The notes below the pieces were generated by a model that ran no database searches, had not been told where the DNA came from, and saw only the letters and a list, made by a program, of their open reading frames with translations. A stretch of DNA of 64,000 nt from Mesobacillus subterraneus (GTDB lineage Bacteria > Bacillota > Bacilli > Bacillales > Cytobacillaceae): positions 1 through 64,000 of the forward strand of contig NZ_RSFW01000025.1 in assembly GCF_003937825.1 (NCBI RefSeq). The letters run 5' to 3'. The position numbers were made by a program, and so were the translations under genes. This document shows positions 28,384-38,706 of the stretch, one piece after another. Each line of letters opens with the position of its first letter. Positions within the stretch are counted from its first letter, which is position 1.

Positions 28384-29658
28384 TCATTTTTTATGGCCCA
28401 TGATTTTTTCGTAGATCGTCGAGATGGCCTGCTCGAATTTCCCGGTTTTCTTTGGTTTATAGTACACCTTGTTCTTGATCCTGTCTGGAAGGTACTGCTG
28501 CTTGACCCACCCGCCTTCATAATCATGCGGATAAAGGTAATCAACACCTCTTCCAAGGTCTTTTGCTCCTTTATAATGAGCATCCTTCAGATGGTCAGGA
28601 ACTTCGCCGCTGATGCCTGAACGGATATCGGAAAGAGCGGTATCAATCGCCATGATTGCCGAATTGGATTTAGGTGATAGGCATAATTCAATGACCGCAT
28701 TGGCAAGGGGAATCCGCGCTTCCGGGAAACCAACCCTTTCTGCCGCTTCGATTGCCGCAAGCGTCCGCTGGCCAGCCTGCGGGCTTGCGAGACCAACATC
28801 TTCATATGCAATCACGAGCAGCCTCCTGTTGATGCTGACAAGGTCGCCTGCTTCAATCAATCTGCCAAGATAGTGCAGGGCGGCATTCACATCGCTTCCC
28901 CTGATTGATTTCTGAAAGCCTGAAAGCACATCGTAATGGGCATCACCGTCTTTATCATGGGCGAGACTCTTTTTCTGCATGCATTCCTCTGCGGCTGCTT
29001 CATCAATATGGATGACTCCGTCTTCGCCTGGTGGTGTCGAAAGCACAGCAAGTTCGAGCGCATTTAATGAGCTTCTGACATCACCGCCTGATGCGGTCGC
29101 AAAATGTGTGAGCGCTTCTTCTGTCATGTTAATATTTAAATTCCCAAGGCCGCGCTCATCATCTTCCACTGCTCGCCGCAATGCTTTTTTTAAATCCTCT
29201 GGTTCCAGCGGCTTAAGCTCAAAGATCTGGCATCTTGAGCGGATGGCAGGATTGATTGCGTGATAAGGATTGCTCGTCGTTGCGCCAATCAAGACAATCA
29301 TCCCGTTCTCCAGGTATGGAAGCAAGAAGTCCTGCTTGGCCTTATCAAGGCGGTGAACCTCATCCAGAAGCAAGATGACCTTGCCAGACATTTTTGCTTC
29401 GGCTGCAACGACCTCCATGTCTTTCTTATTATTTGTCACTGCATTGAGAGTCCTGAAGGCAAAATTGGTGCTGCCGGCAATTGCGCTTGCAATCGATGTC
29501 TTTCCTATACCGGGAGGACCGTATAAGATCATGGAAGACAATTGACGTGCTTTTACCATTCGATTTATGATTTTCCCTTCAGCTACAAGATGGGACTGGC
29601 CAATGACTTCGTCGATCGTCCGCGGTCTCATCCTGAAAGCAAGAGGTTTAAGGTTCAT
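28384..29658 (-). CDS. rarA: Replication-associated recombination protein RarA (YrvN/MgsA)
   Basis: About 424-residue AAA+ ATPase of the RarA/WRNIP1 family that acts at stalled forks with SSB. Opening KPLAFRMRPRTIDEVIGQ, Walker A LYGPPGIGKTS, Walker B LLLDEVHRLDK, sensor GATTSNP, and a C-terminal tetramerisation domain ending in YKYPHDYE-like motifs (LYPHDYEGG). ATG 29658 is preferred to ATG 29664 since GGAG then sits 8 bases upstream. Divergent from cymR. Confidence 0.95.
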   Translation of the reverse strand: MNLKPLAFRMRPRTIDEVIGQSHLVAEGKIINRMVKARQLSSMILYGPPGIGKTSIASAIAGSTNFAFRTLNAVTNNKKDMEVVAAEAKMSGKVILLLDEVHRLDKAKQDFLLPYLENGMIVLIGATTSNPYHAINPAIRSRCQIFELKPLEPEDLKKALRRAVEDDERGLGNLNINMTEEALTHFATASGGDVRSSLNALELAVLSTPPGEDGVIHIDEAAAEECMQKKSLAHDKDGDAHYDVLSGFQKSIRGSDVNAALHYLGRLIEAGDLVSINRRLLVIAYEDVGLASPQAGQRTLAAIEAAERVGFPEARIPLANAVIELCLSPKSNSAIMAIDTALSDIRSGISGEVPDHLKDAHYKGAKDLGRGVDYLYPHDYEGGWVKQQYLPDRIKNKVYYKPKKTGKFEQAISTIYEKIMGHKK

Positions 29659-29739
29659 TTCCATCGCTCCAATAAAAACATATATTCGTATCTATACAAT
29701 ACCATGAACCGGACGCTTGCGCATTGTCCATGCAATTTG

Positions 29740-29748
29740 TGCTATAAT
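29740..29748 (+). promoter_or_regulatory. Extended -10 promoter upstream of cymR
   Basis: TGCTATAAT (29740-29748) is a full extended -10 element; no good -35 at the usual spacing. Drives cymR-iscS-mnmA. Confidence 0.6.
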
Positions 29749-29849
29749 GGCAAAAGCCTACCTATTGACTGAGGATTTTGGTAATATTTAAAGTAAGTGA
29801 ATGCCATATGGGGCATTAAATAATATAACGATTTTTATCGAGGTGCATT

Positions 29850-30272
29850 ATGAAGATATCGACGAAAGGCCGCTACGGATTGACGATCATGATCGAGCTT
29901 GCCAAGAAATATGGGGAAGGCCCGATTTCTCTCAAATCCATTGCGCAAACGAATGACTTATCGGAGCATTATTTGGAACAGTTGGTGGCCCCGCTCAGGA
30001 ATGCGGGCCTTGTGAAAAGCATTCGGGGAGCTTATGGAGGCTATATCCTCGGATCAGAACCTTCAAAAATTTCAGCTGGTGACATTATCCGTGTGCTGGA
30101 GGGGCCAATCAGCATCGTAGAGGGCATCGAGGACGAAGAGCCTGCCAAGCGCGAACTCTGGACACGCATCAGGGACGCAGTCAAGGATGTGCTTGATAAT
30201 ACGACCATTGAAGACCTTGCTAACCACACCGACAACTTCGGTGAGTCTGATGCCTATATGTTTTATATTTAG
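29850..30272 (+). CDS. cymR: Rrf2-family cysteine metabolism repressor CymR
   Basis: 140 residues. Rrf2 winged helix at the N-terminus (KISTKGRYGLTIMIELAKKYG, IRGAYGGYIL) and a dimerisation helix. It contains no cysteine, so it cannot hold the Fe-S cluster of IscR; this fits CymR, which works with CysK and O-acetylserine to repress cystine uptake and sulfur assimilation genes. It is directly upstream of iscS and mnmA, the CymR position in Bacillus. The adjacent desulfurase gene does not make it IscR. Confidence 0.93.
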   Translation: MKISTKGRYGLTIMIELAKKYGEGPISLKSIAQTNDLSEHYLEQLVAPLRNAGLVKSIRGAYGGYILGSEPSKISAGDIIRVLEGPISIVEGIEDEEPAKRELWTRIRDAVKDVLDNTTIEDLANHTDNFGESDAYMFYI

Positions 30273-30348
30273 TAGCTTGGTTGATCTATTGCCAAACTAA
30301 TAAGGCAAAAAAACATCTACAATAATCTTCTGAAGAGAGGGTAAGACT

Positions 30349-31497
30349 TTGGAAAGAATCTATTTGGACCATGCAGCGACGACACCCATTCACCCTGATG
30401 TCCTCGAAGCTATGATAAAAGTAATGGAAGCGGAATTTGGCAACCCGTCCAGCATCCATCATTTTGGGCGCGAGGCAAGGAAAATACTTGATGAGACCAG
30501 GCATGAGCTGGCGCTTAGCATTGGCGCCACAGCTAATAATATCATTTTTACGAGCGGCGGTACGGAAGCTGACAACCTTGCGATCATTGGGTATGCCGAA
30601 AACAATCGTTCAAAAGGACAGCATATCATTACGACGCAAATTGAGCATCATGCCGTCTTGCATAGCTGTGAGGAATTGGAAAAACGGGGATTTGAGGTTA
30701 CATACCTTCCCGTGGATGAAAACGGCCTCGTCTCTATGGAAGCGTTCGAACAGGCTTTAAGGGATGATACCATTCTTGTCACCATCATGTATGGAAACAA
30801 TGAAGTTGGGACAGTCCAGCCTATTCAACAAATTGGTGAGCGGCTTGCAGACCATCAAGCTGTTTTCCATACAGATGCTGTGCAAGCTTATGGCATTGAG
30901 AAATTGGATGTGGATGAGATGAAGGTGGATATGCTGTCAGTATCTGCGCATAAAATCAACGGTCCAAAAGGAATTGGATTCCTCTACATCCGGAATGGAA
31001 TCAAACTGGCACGCCAGCTTTTTGGAGGGGAACAGGAGCGGAAACGCCGGGCAGGAACCGAAAATGTAGCGGCGATCGCCGGCTTCAGGAAAGCTGTTGA
31101 GCTTTCAGTGAAAGATATGGATAGCAAAAGAAATTCCTATAATGAGTTCCGTACTGCGTTCATCAGCATACTCGAAAACAGCGGAATCTCTTTCCAGCTG
31201 AACGGATTGCTTGATAATTCTCTGCCTCATATTTTAAACTTAAGCTTTCCGGGTACGAATGTCGAAGCCATGCTGGTGAACCTTGATCTTGCAGGAATCG
31301 CAGCTTCAAGCGGTTCCGCATGCACAGCCGGTTCAATCGACCCATCGCATGTACTTGTTGCCATGTTTGGCAAAGAATCCAATCGGATCGTCAATTCAAT
31401 CCGCTTCAGCTTCGGTTTGAACATAACAAAAGACCAGGTTGAAAAGGCAGCCGAAGGAACTGCTAAAATAGTTCAGCGGCTTGCGAAAAATCATTAA
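30349..31497 (+). CDS. iscS: Cysteine desulfurase (YrvO type, tRNA thiolation)
   Basis: 382 residues, PLP-dependent NifS/IscS family. PLP lysine in SVSAHKINGPKGIGFLYI (near residue 204) and catalytic cysteine in SSGSACTAGS (near residue 324). It releases sulfur from cysteine as a persulfide. TTG 30349 follows GAGAGGGTAAGAC. Its position directly before mnmA matches B. subtilis YrvO, which feeds sulfur to MnmA for 2-thiouridine-34. Confidence 0.96.
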   Translation: MERIYLDHAATTPIHPDVLEAMIKVMEAEFGNPSSIHHFGREARKILDETRHELALSIGATANNIIFTSGGTEADNLAIIGYAENNRSKGQHIITTQIEHHAVLHSCEELEKRGFEVTYLPVDENGLVSMEAFEQALRDDTILVTIMYGNNEVGTVQPIQQIGERLADHQAVFHTDAVQAYGIEKLDVDEMKVDMLSVSAHKINGPKGIGFLYIRNGIKLARQLFGGEQERKRRAGTENVAAIAGFRKAVELSVKDMDSKRNSYNEFRTAFISILENSGISFQLNGLLDNSLPHILNLSFPGTNVEAMLVNLDLAGIAASSGSACTAGSIDPSHVLVAMFGKESNRIVNSIRFSFGLNITKDQVEKAAEGTAKIVQRLAKNH

Positions 31498-31538
31498 TGC
31501 AAAGGGCAAAATAAGTTACAGGAACAGAAAAGAGGTGA

Positions 31539-32660
<1,122 letters not shown>

Positions 32661-32672
32661 TCCTGACTTTAA

Positions 32673-32707
32673 CCCCGGCGGGCTAGCTTCGCCGGGGATT
32701 GTTTTTG
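32673..32707 (+). terminator. mnmA terminator
   Basis: CCCCGGCG (32673-32680) pairs with CGCCGGGG (32690-32697), followed by ATTGTTTTTG. Confidence 0.9.
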
Positions 32708-32763
32708 TCAAGGAGGTACCGGTGAAAATATGATATACTTGCAAGAGGAATGGAGTGACCAAA

Positions 32764-33423
32764 ATGGATAAAAACCAGACAGGCATTGAGTTGATGAAGG
32801 AAGGGAAATGGGAAGAGGCTGCCCAGGCTTTTATGGAAGCAATCGAGGCACAGCCAAATGACCCTGTAGCATACATAAATTTTGGAAATGTCCTGACAGC
32901 AGTCGGGGATAATGAAAGAGCGATTAATTTTTACAATAAAGCCATCACCCTTGATGAAAATGCGACCGCGGCTTACTACAGCAAGGGTGGCGTTTATTAT
33001 GATGAGCAAAATTTTGAAGAAGCAAAGAACATGTATGAAACTGCCTTGAAAAAAGGGCTGGAAACAGGCGATAACTTTTTCATGCTCGGCATGAGCCTTG
33101 CGCAGCTGGGCAACAGCAGGCTGGCTCTGCCTTATTTGCAGCGCAGTACGGAGCTTCTTGAACAAGATGCAGAAGCACACTTCCAATATGGACTTTGTCT
33201 TGCCAGAGAAGGCGTGATCGATGAAGCGATCAAAGTGCTTGAGGAGGCAATTGAGCTTGATCCGCAGCATGCAGATGCCCTCTACAATCTTGGAGTTGCC
33301 TATGGCTATAAAGAAGACGGCGAAAAAGCCCTGGAAATGTTCAATCGCGCCCTTGATGTCCAGCCAGACCATCTGCTTGCAGGCAACGGTAAAAAATTGA
33401 TTGAAGGCAAAGATCTTCACTAA
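32764..33423 (+). CDS. yrrB: Tetratricopeptide repeat protein (YrrB-like)
   Basis: 219 residues made almost wholly of TPR units (NDPVAYINFGNVL, ATAAYYSKGGVYY, AEAHFQYGLCLA, ADALYNLGVAYG), about six repeats. It sits between mnmA and recD2 as YrrB does in B. subtilis. TPR domains mediate protein-protein contact; the partner is unknown. ATG 32764 is chosen for AGGAATGGAGTG just upstream; an in-frame GTG at 32755 is inside that site. Confidence 0.88.
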   Translation: MDKNQTGIELMKEGKWEEAAQAFMEAIEAQPNDPVAYINFGNVLTAVGDNERAINFYNKAITLDENATAAYYSKGGVYYDEQNFEEAKNMYETALKKGLETGDNFFMLGMSLAQLGNSRLALPYLQRSTELLEQDAEAHFQYGLCLAREGVIDEAIKVLEEAIELDPQHADALYNLGVAYGYKEDGEKALEMFNRALDVQPDHLLAGNGKKLIEGKDLH

Positions 33424-33619
33424 GTCAGGCTATTTTGCATTGGTTGTTTTTTCGACTGTGAGATTTAACTGGCGTAGGGATTCTTTTCTTGCTGCTAGCT
33501 CCTCAATTAACGATGAATAAAAAAATTCAAAGGCCAATTTTTACTTTTGGACCATTAAAGCAACAGAATCTGCGAAAAATGTCTTAAGTTACAGTGCTGT
33601 GTAAAGGGGGGAAGGAACT

Positions 33620-36067
33620 TTGGAAAAACAGGACAGTCTTGATTTGTTCTCTGAACAGGGCAAGTTCATGAAAGGAAAACATCTCGTCACGATTTTTCAC
33701 AATGAGCAAAATCTTTATACAGTCCTGCGAATCAGGGTCGAGGAAACGAATGAACAGTACGAAGATAAAGAGGCTGTCATAACAGGGTACTTCCCCCGGA
33801 TCCATGAGCAGGAGACCTATATCTTCTTTGGTGAAGTAAAAGAGCATCCAAAGTTTGGCGTGCAGTTCCATGCAACCCACTTCAGGAAGGACCTTCCCCA
33901 GTCAAAGCAGGGAATCGTCAGCTATCTGTCAAGTGACCTGTTTAAGGGGATTGGAAAGAAAACAGCAGAGAAAATCGTTGATACACTTGGGGAAAGGGCG
34001 ATCACCAGGATTATCGAGAACCCATCTGTCCTTGATCAGATACCGAAACTCGCACCTGACAAAGCGAAAGAGCTTTACGATGCGCTGATGGAGCACCAGG
34101 GACTGGAGCAGGTGATGGTTGCCTTGAATCAGTATGGTTTTGGACCACAGCTTTCGATGAAGATTTACCAGGTTTATAAGGAACAAGCAATCGAGATCAT
34201 CCAGAACAACCCTTATAAATTGGTTGAAGATATCGAAGGAATTGGCTTTGGAAGGGCGGACGAACTTGGCGGCCAGCTGGGATTGACCGGGAATCACCCA
34301 GACCGGATCAAAGCAGCCTGCCTGTATACCCTTGAGAATTCGAGCCTTCAGGGCGGCCATGTCTATATGGAGGCAGAAGCCCTGCTGCTGGATGTGAAAA
34401 AACTCCTTGAAGACAACCAGAATATCGAAATTGATTTTACTGATATATCAAGGGAAATAATCAAACTCGGAGAAGAAGGCAAGCTGATTGCCGAGGAACA
34501 AAAATTATATCTTCCATCGCTTTATTTTTCCGAAAAAGGGCTGGTAAACAGCATTAAACGGATTCTTGAGCAGACGGAGTATGAGGACCAGTTCCCTGAA
34601 TCGGAATTCCTGATTGCGCTTGGAAATCTGGAAGAACGCCTTGGTGTCCAATATGGCCCAAGCCAAAAGGAAGCAATCCAGACAGCACTGATGTCGCCGA
34701 TGATGATTTTGACTGGCGGTCCCGGTACCGGAAAAACGACGGTAATCAAAGGAATCGTTGAACTCTATGCAGAGCTGCATGGGTGTTCTTTGGATCCAAA
34801 AGATTATAAAAAAGAGGAGCCCTATCCCTTCCTGCTGGCGGCACCAACCGGACGAGCGGCCAAGCGGATGACCGAGTCGACTGGCCTGCCTGCGGTGACA
34901 ATCCATCGACTTTTACGCTGGAATGGAGCGGATGGATTTGAACATAACGAGGATCAGCCTCTTGAAGGAAAACTTCTGATTATCGATGAAACCTCTATGG
35001 TCGATACGTGGCTGGCACATCAACTGTTTAAATCTCTTCCTGACCATATCCAGGTGATCGTTGTGGGGGATGAAGACCAGCTCCCTTCGGTTGGCCCGGG
35101 ACAGGTGCTGAAGGATCTTCTGGATTCAGCCCGCATTCCAACAGTGAGGCTGACAGATATTTATCGGCAGGCAGAAGGATCATCCATCATTGAATTGGCC
35201 CACCAAATTAAAAATGGGTTTCTGCCTGATGATATTTCGGCCCAGCAGCCAGACCGTTCTTTTATTAAGTGTCATACCAGCCAGATTCCCCAAGTAGTCG
35301 AAAAGGTTGTCGCCAATGCGAAAAAGAAGGGCTATTCACCAAAAAACATACAGGTATTGGCTCCGATGTACCGCGGGCCTGCCGGGATTGACCGACTGAA
35401 TGAGCTTCTGCAGGAATTATTCAATCCGAACTCCGATGGATCCCGGAAAGAGCTTGCCTTTGGCGATGTGAAATACCGGATTGGCGATAAGGTTCTCCAA
35501 TTGGTTAACCAGCCTGAGGCCAATGTTTTTAACGGAGATATGGGCGAAGTTGTCGCGATTTTTTACGCAAAGGAAAATACCGAGAAACAAGACCAGCTCA
35601 TCGTTTCCTTTGAAGGCATTGAGGTAACCTATAACCGGCCGGATCTATCCCAAATCACTCATGCGTATTGCTGTTCCGTCCATAAATCGCAGGGAAGTGA
35701 ATTTCCGATTGTCGTTCTGCCGGTCGTAAAAAGCTACTACAGGATGCTGCGAAGGAACTTGATTTATACCGCAATCACGAGAAGCAAACAGTTCCTGATT
35801 CTTGTAGGTGAAGAAGATGCCCTGAAAATGGGGATTGAGCGCGGGGACGATAACCAGAGGAACACGACACTTGTCGAAAGACTTGCTCAGATGCTGCCAG
35901 ACCTTAATGGAGTTGAGAAAGCACAGGAACAGCACGGGGATGGAGCAAAGCGGTCTGTTACAGCTGGGGATCCGGAAGAGGCTGATTATGTCGAAATCAT
36001 CAGAAATGCAGACCCAATGATTGGGATGGGCAGCCTGACACCATATGATTTTATGGAGGAAGCATAA
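33620..36067 (+). CDS. recD2: ATP-dependent RecD2-type DNA helicase
   Basis: 815 residues, superfamily 1B 5'-3' helicase of the RecBC-independent RecD2 group. An OB-like N-terminal domain and helix-hairpin-helix segments (FKGIGKKTAEKIV, LVEDIEGIGFGRADE) precede the helicase core: Walker A LTGGPGTGKTTVI near residue 366, IIDETSMVDTWL, GDEDQLPSVGPGQVL and the C-terminal HAYCCSVHKSQGSEF. Roles reported in B. subtilis include replication fork progression and mismatch repair. TTG 33620 follows AAAGGGGGGAAGG. Confidence 0.96.
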   Translation: MEKQDSLDLFSEQGKFMKGKHLVTIFHNEQNLYTVLRIRVEETNEQYEDKEAVITGYFPRIHEQETYIFFGEVKEHPKFGVQFHATHFRKDLPQSKQGIVSYLSSDLFKGIGKKTAEKIVDTLGERAITRIIENPSVLDQIPKLAPDKAKELYDALMEHQGLEQVMVALNQYGFGPQLSMKIYQVYKEQAIEIIQNNPYKLVEDIEGIGFGRADELGGQLGLTGNHPDRIKAACLYTLENSSLQGGHVYMEAEALLLDVKKLLEDNQNIEIDFTDISREIIKLGEEGKLIAEEQKLYLPSLYFSEKGLVNSIKRILEQTEYEDQFPESEFLIALGNLEERLGVQYGPSQKEAIQTALMSPMMILTGGPGTGKTTVIKGIVELYAELHGCSLDPKDYKKEEPYPFLLAAPTGRAAKRMTESTGLPAVTIHRLLRWNGADGFEHNEDQPLEGKLLIIDETSMVDTWLAHQLFKSLPDHIQVIVVGDEDQLPSVGPGQVLKDLLDSARIPTVRLTDIYRQAEGSSIIELAHQIKNGFLPDDISAQQPDRSFIKCHTSQIPQVVEKVVANAKKKGYSPKNIQVLAPMYRGPAGIDRLNELLQELFNPNSDGSRKELAFGDVKYRIGDKVLQLVNQPEANVFNGDMGEVVAIFYAKENTEKQDQLIVSFEGIEVTYNRPDLSQITHAYCCSVHKSQGSEFPIVVLPVVKSYYRMLRRNLIYTAITRSKQFLILVGEEDALKMGIERGDDNQRNTTLVERLAQMLPDLNGVEKAQEQHGDGAKRSVTAGDPEEADYVEIIRNADPMIGMGSLTPYDFMEEA

Positions 36068-36103
36068 GAATTCGCTGGAAGGATATCAGCGGATTCTTTT
36101 TTT
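36067..36103 (+). terminator. recD2 terminator
   Basis: AGAATTCGCTG (36067-36077) pairs with CAGCGGATTCT (36087-36097) with one G-U pair, then T7. Confidence 0.87.
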
Positions 36104-36125
36104 AGGGCTGTTTTAGGATTGGCCC

Positions 36126-36223
36126 GACTTCGGACAAAATCCGGTGGAGCCGTAGTGAAAATGTCCGAAGATGGCAGGACTTTGGACAAAATCCGGTGGA
36201 GCAGTAAAAATGTCCGAAGATGA
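36126..36223. repeat. Two tandem ~50-bp repeats with TTCGGACA/TGTCCGAA stems
   Basis: Two imperfect copies in direct orientation starting near 36126 and 36177, sharing GGACAAAATCCGGTGGAGC and AAAATGTCCGAAGATG. In each copy the ends (C/T)TTCGGACA and TGTCCGAA pair, so each is a hairpin. A degenerate half-copy may lie near 36309-36345, next to the yrrD start. No gene is seen in this intergenic gap. Confidence 0.8.
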
Positions 36224-36331
36224 CAAGATCCATGGCTTTTTGAAAAAACGATTTCAATGGAAAACCTTACACCTCATGATTCCCCATATGAGAGCGGAAA
36301 CTAAGAGTGTTCGGAAAGGCGGGACACACTT

Positions 36332-36799
36332 TTGCGGACATTTTCACTTTTGAAGGGGTTACCTGTGTATGAATTGGCAAATGGTCAAAAACTGGGCGAA
36401 GTTTGTGACATTAGCATCTCAAGTGATGGAAGCGTAGTAGGCTTACTTGTAAAAAAGGGTGCGTTCATCAAGAAAACGTTTCAAATAAGAATCGATGCGG
36501 TCGCTTCTTTCGGTGACGATGGAATCATGGTTGAAGACCAGTCTGCATTGGAGTCAATAGAGACAGAACCGGAATTCACATTCGAACACCACCAAAGCCT
36601 TGCTGGCAAAATGCTCCTTTCCAAAGAGGGAGAACAGCTTGGACTGTTGGAGGACGTATATTTTCATGAAGAATTGGGCACGATTGTAGGGTACGAATTA
36701 ACGGATGGCTTTTTTTCGGATATCGCGAATGGAAAGCGTGTGGTCAAAACCACGGATCCCCCTGCAATCGGAAAGGATGCCATCATCGTCACTGTATAA
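36332..36799 (+). CDS. PRC-barrel domain protein (YrrD-like)
   Basis: 155 residues with two PRC-barrel-like beta units (VYELANGQKLGEVCDISIS and GKMLLSKEGEQLGLLEDVYF), the YrrD arrangement. PRC barrels occur in RimM and in sporulation-associated proteins; function is unknown. TTG 36332 is used because MRTFSLLKGLPVY is the usual family start; TTG 36350 is possible. The GGCGGG before it lies at the edge of a repeat. Confidence 0.82.
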   Translation: MRTFSLLKGLPVYELANGQKLGEVCDISISSDGSVVGLLVKKGAFIKKTFQIRIDAVASFGDDGIMVEDQSALESIETEPEFTFEHHQSLAGKMLLSKEGEQLGLLEDVYFHEELGTIVGYELTDGFFSDIANGKRVVKTTDPPAIGKDAIIVTV

Positions 36800-36817
36800 T
36801 CGAGATGAGGTGTCCTT

Positions 36818-37009
36818 ATGTTAAGTTGCCCGAATTGCAAAAGCAAGGATATCGGTAAAATCGGTATCAACCAATATTACTGCTGGAACTGCTTCATTGA
36901 ACTGTCTCTGGATAAAGGCCTGATCCATACCCATCAAGTCGAGGAAGATGGCACATTGAGCTCACTCGACGATTTATTTGATGAGGATCAACGTCAATAC
37001 GGCATGTAA
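36818..37009 (+). CDS. Small zinc-ribbon protein
   Basis: 63 residues. Two CxxC knuckles (CPNCKSKDIG and CWNC) form a treble-clef or zinc-ribbon fold, followed by an acidic tail (SSLDDLFDEDQ). Small proteins of this design follow yrrD in Bacillus (YrzR-like). GAGATGAGGTG precedes ATG 36818. Function unknown; nucleic-acid or protein binding is plausible. Confidence 0.78.
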   Translation: MLSCPNCKSKDIGKIGINQYYCWNCFIELSLDKGLIHTHQVEEDGTLSSLDDLFDEDQRQYGM

Positions 37010-37033
37010 AATAAAATGAAGAGGTGAAACACA

Positions 37034-37168
37034 ATGAATAAAATGTTAACCTCCGTAATTGCTTTTGGTGCTGGTATGGCCGCATACAACTATGCTTCCA
37101 ACAACAATATGATGTCCGGAAGAAAAATGAAGAAACTAGGCAAAAGAATGACAAGAGCTTTGTTTTAG
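37034..37168 (+). CDS. DUF3918 small protein (YrzQ-like)
   Basis: 44 residues. A short hydrophobic N-terminal helix with small residues (MLTSVIAFGAGMAAYNYA) leads to a very basic C-terminus (SGRKMKKLGKRMTRALF), the DUF3918/YrzQ pattern. GAAGAGGTGAAACACA precedes ATG 37034, 24 bases after the zinc-ribbon gene. Probably membrane-attached; function unknown. Confidence 0.78.
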   Translation: MNKMLTSVIAFGAGMAAYNYASNNNMMSGRKMKKLGKRMTRALF

Positions 37169-37188
37169 AGCTGAATTTAAATAAACAC

Positions 37189-37218
37189 AATCCCCTGTAT
37201 TTTATGCAGGGGATTTTT
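37189..37218 (+). terminator. Terminator after the DUF3918 gene
   Basis: AATCCCCTG (37189-37197) pairs with CAGGGGATT (37207-37215), then TTTCC. Confidence 0.87.
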
Positions 37219-37274
37219 CCTGTATAAACAGCTCCCTTTCTTTCAAGAATAAACAGGAAGGAGGGCGTGATGTA

Positions 37275-38354
37275 ATGAATATCCAGATGAAATGGTATTA
37301 CCGGCTTGGATTTCTACTCCTTTTGTTTATTGTTCTCTTTATTTTTGTAAAACTGCAGGCATTATGGGTGCCTGTCCTGGAAGTGCTCGTTACGCTGCTT
37401 ATTCCTTTTTCGGTGGCTGCGTTCATTACATACTTGCTTCACCCGATTGTGGAGGGACTTCATCAACGGGGCCTCCACCGGGGAGTGGCCATCCTGATCA
37501 TTTATATCTTGTTTTTTGGCGGATTGGGTTTTGCTTTTTACAAGGGAATACCTGCTATGATCATTCAGCTGAGGGACCTGGCGGAGAACGCTCCTTATTT
37601 TGCGGCTCAATATAAGGATATGATCAATAACATCATGGACCAGACTGAGACATGGCCAGCTGGCATCCACCAGCGGATTGAGGATGGCATCAACAGAATG
37701 GAGGCATGGCTGGACGGAGTGCTTGCAGGGGCGATGACCTTCCTGATGGATATCGTCAATTCGATTCTTACTATCGCTGTAATTCCTTTCATTGCCTTTT
37801 ATATGCTGAAGGATTTTGATGCGATGAAAAAAGCGGCATGGTATCTCACTCCACGGCAATGGAGGCAGCCGGGCACCCAATTCCTTCATGAAGTCGACAA
37901 ATCCCTGGGAAGCTATATACGGGGTCAGTTGCTCGTCTGCCTGGTAATCGGGGTTCTGTCCACGATCTTCTTTTGGATTGCCGGAATTAAATACGCTCTC
38001 CTGCTTGGAGCGATCGTCGGCATCACCAATGTCATCCCGTACTTTGGCCCAATCATCGGGGCAATCCCGGCCGTCATCATTGCTGCTACCATGTCTGTGA
38101 AAATGGTCGTGATTTCTCTCGTCATTGTTTTTTCTTTGCAGTTCCTTGAGGGGAATATTCTGTCCCCATTAATTGTTGGGAAAAGCCTGCACATGCATCC
38201 GCTGATGATCATGTTCGCGCTTTTGGCCGGTGGGGAAATAGGCGGAATCCTGGGATTGATCCTTGCTGTCCCAGTATTGGTAGTGCTGAGGGCAGCGCTG
38301 ATTCATGCAAAGGACCATATTATCCTTGAGAGGAAAAAGCAGCGCCAGACATAA
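37275..38354 (+). CDS. AI-2E family transporter (YrrI-like)
   Basis: 359-residue integral membrane protein with seven to eight hydrophobic segments and the family signature PYFGPIIGAIPAVIIAA and the GNILSPLIVGKSLHMHPLMIMFALLAGGEIGGILG end. The AI-2E family includes quorum-signal exporters but also Na+/H+ and other exchangers, so the substrate is open. AAGGAGGGCGTGATGTA precedes ATG 37275. It lies upstream of alaS, as yrrI does in B. subtilis. Confidence 0.88.
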   Translation: MNIQMKWYYRLGFLLLLFIVLFIFVKLQALWVPVLEVLVTLLIPFSVAAFITYLLHPIVEGLHQRGLHRGVAILIIYILFFGGLGFAFYKGIPAMIIQLRDLAENAPYFAAQYKDMINNIMDQTETWPAGIHQRIEDGINRMEAWLDGVLAGAMTFLMDIVNSILTIAVIPFIAFYMLKDFDAMKKAAWYLTPRQWRQPGTQFLHEVDKSLGSYIRGQLLVCLVIGVLSTIFFWIAGIKYALLLGAIVGITNVIPYFGPIIGAIPAVIIAATMSVKMVVISLVIVFSLQFLEGNILSPLIVGKSLHMHPLMIMFALLAGGEIGGILGLILAVPVLVVLRAALIHAKDHIILERKKQRQT

Positions 38355-38369
38355 ATTTGGCCAACTCGT

Positions 38370-38398
38370 TTGACAAACGGGTTATGGCTATATATAAT
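38370..38398 (+). promoter_or_regulatory. Perfect-consensus SigA promoter of the alaS T-box
   Basis: TTGACA (38370-38375), 17-base spacer, TATAAT (38393-38398): exact consensus at both hexamers with ideal spacing. Confidence 0.92.
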
Positions 38399-38404
38399 TC
38401 GGCT

Positions 38405-38652
38405 ATAAGAATAATAATTAGTAAAATGTAGAAGGAACGAGTATGTTATAGACCATCGTCCAGAGAGGGATTTCCAGGCTGAAAGAATCCCCGGTGAAGG
38501 ATAACAGAAGGCTATTCCGGAGTGCAGGCAAAACCTGCCGTAGCAGCTGCGTTAAAGCGTTATTGAGAGATGGGCGCATGTTTTTAGTGTCCATAATCAG
38601 GGTGGTACCGCGAGCAAGCTCTCGTCCCTGTCCAGGGATGAGGGCTTTTTTT
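38405..38652 (+). ncRNA. T-box leader controlling alaS
   Basis: T-box core AGGGTGGTACCGCG (38599-38612), the most common form, follows a long stem I region. The terminator pairs CTCGTCCCTG with CAGGGATGAG and ends in T7 (38646-38652). GCT in the GAAGGCTATTCC segment near 38510 is a likely alanine specifier. Uncharged tRNA-Ala would favour read-through into alaS. Confidence 0.94.
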
Positions 38653-38706
38653 GTTGCCTAAAATCCCTGAAAGCTTAAATTTCAATAGGATTTAGGAGGT
38701 AACTAT

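Noticed and set aside
29850-30272. IscR-type Fe-S regulator instead of CymR
   Set aside because: The protein has no cysteine, so it cannot ligate a cluster, and the gene order matches CymR.
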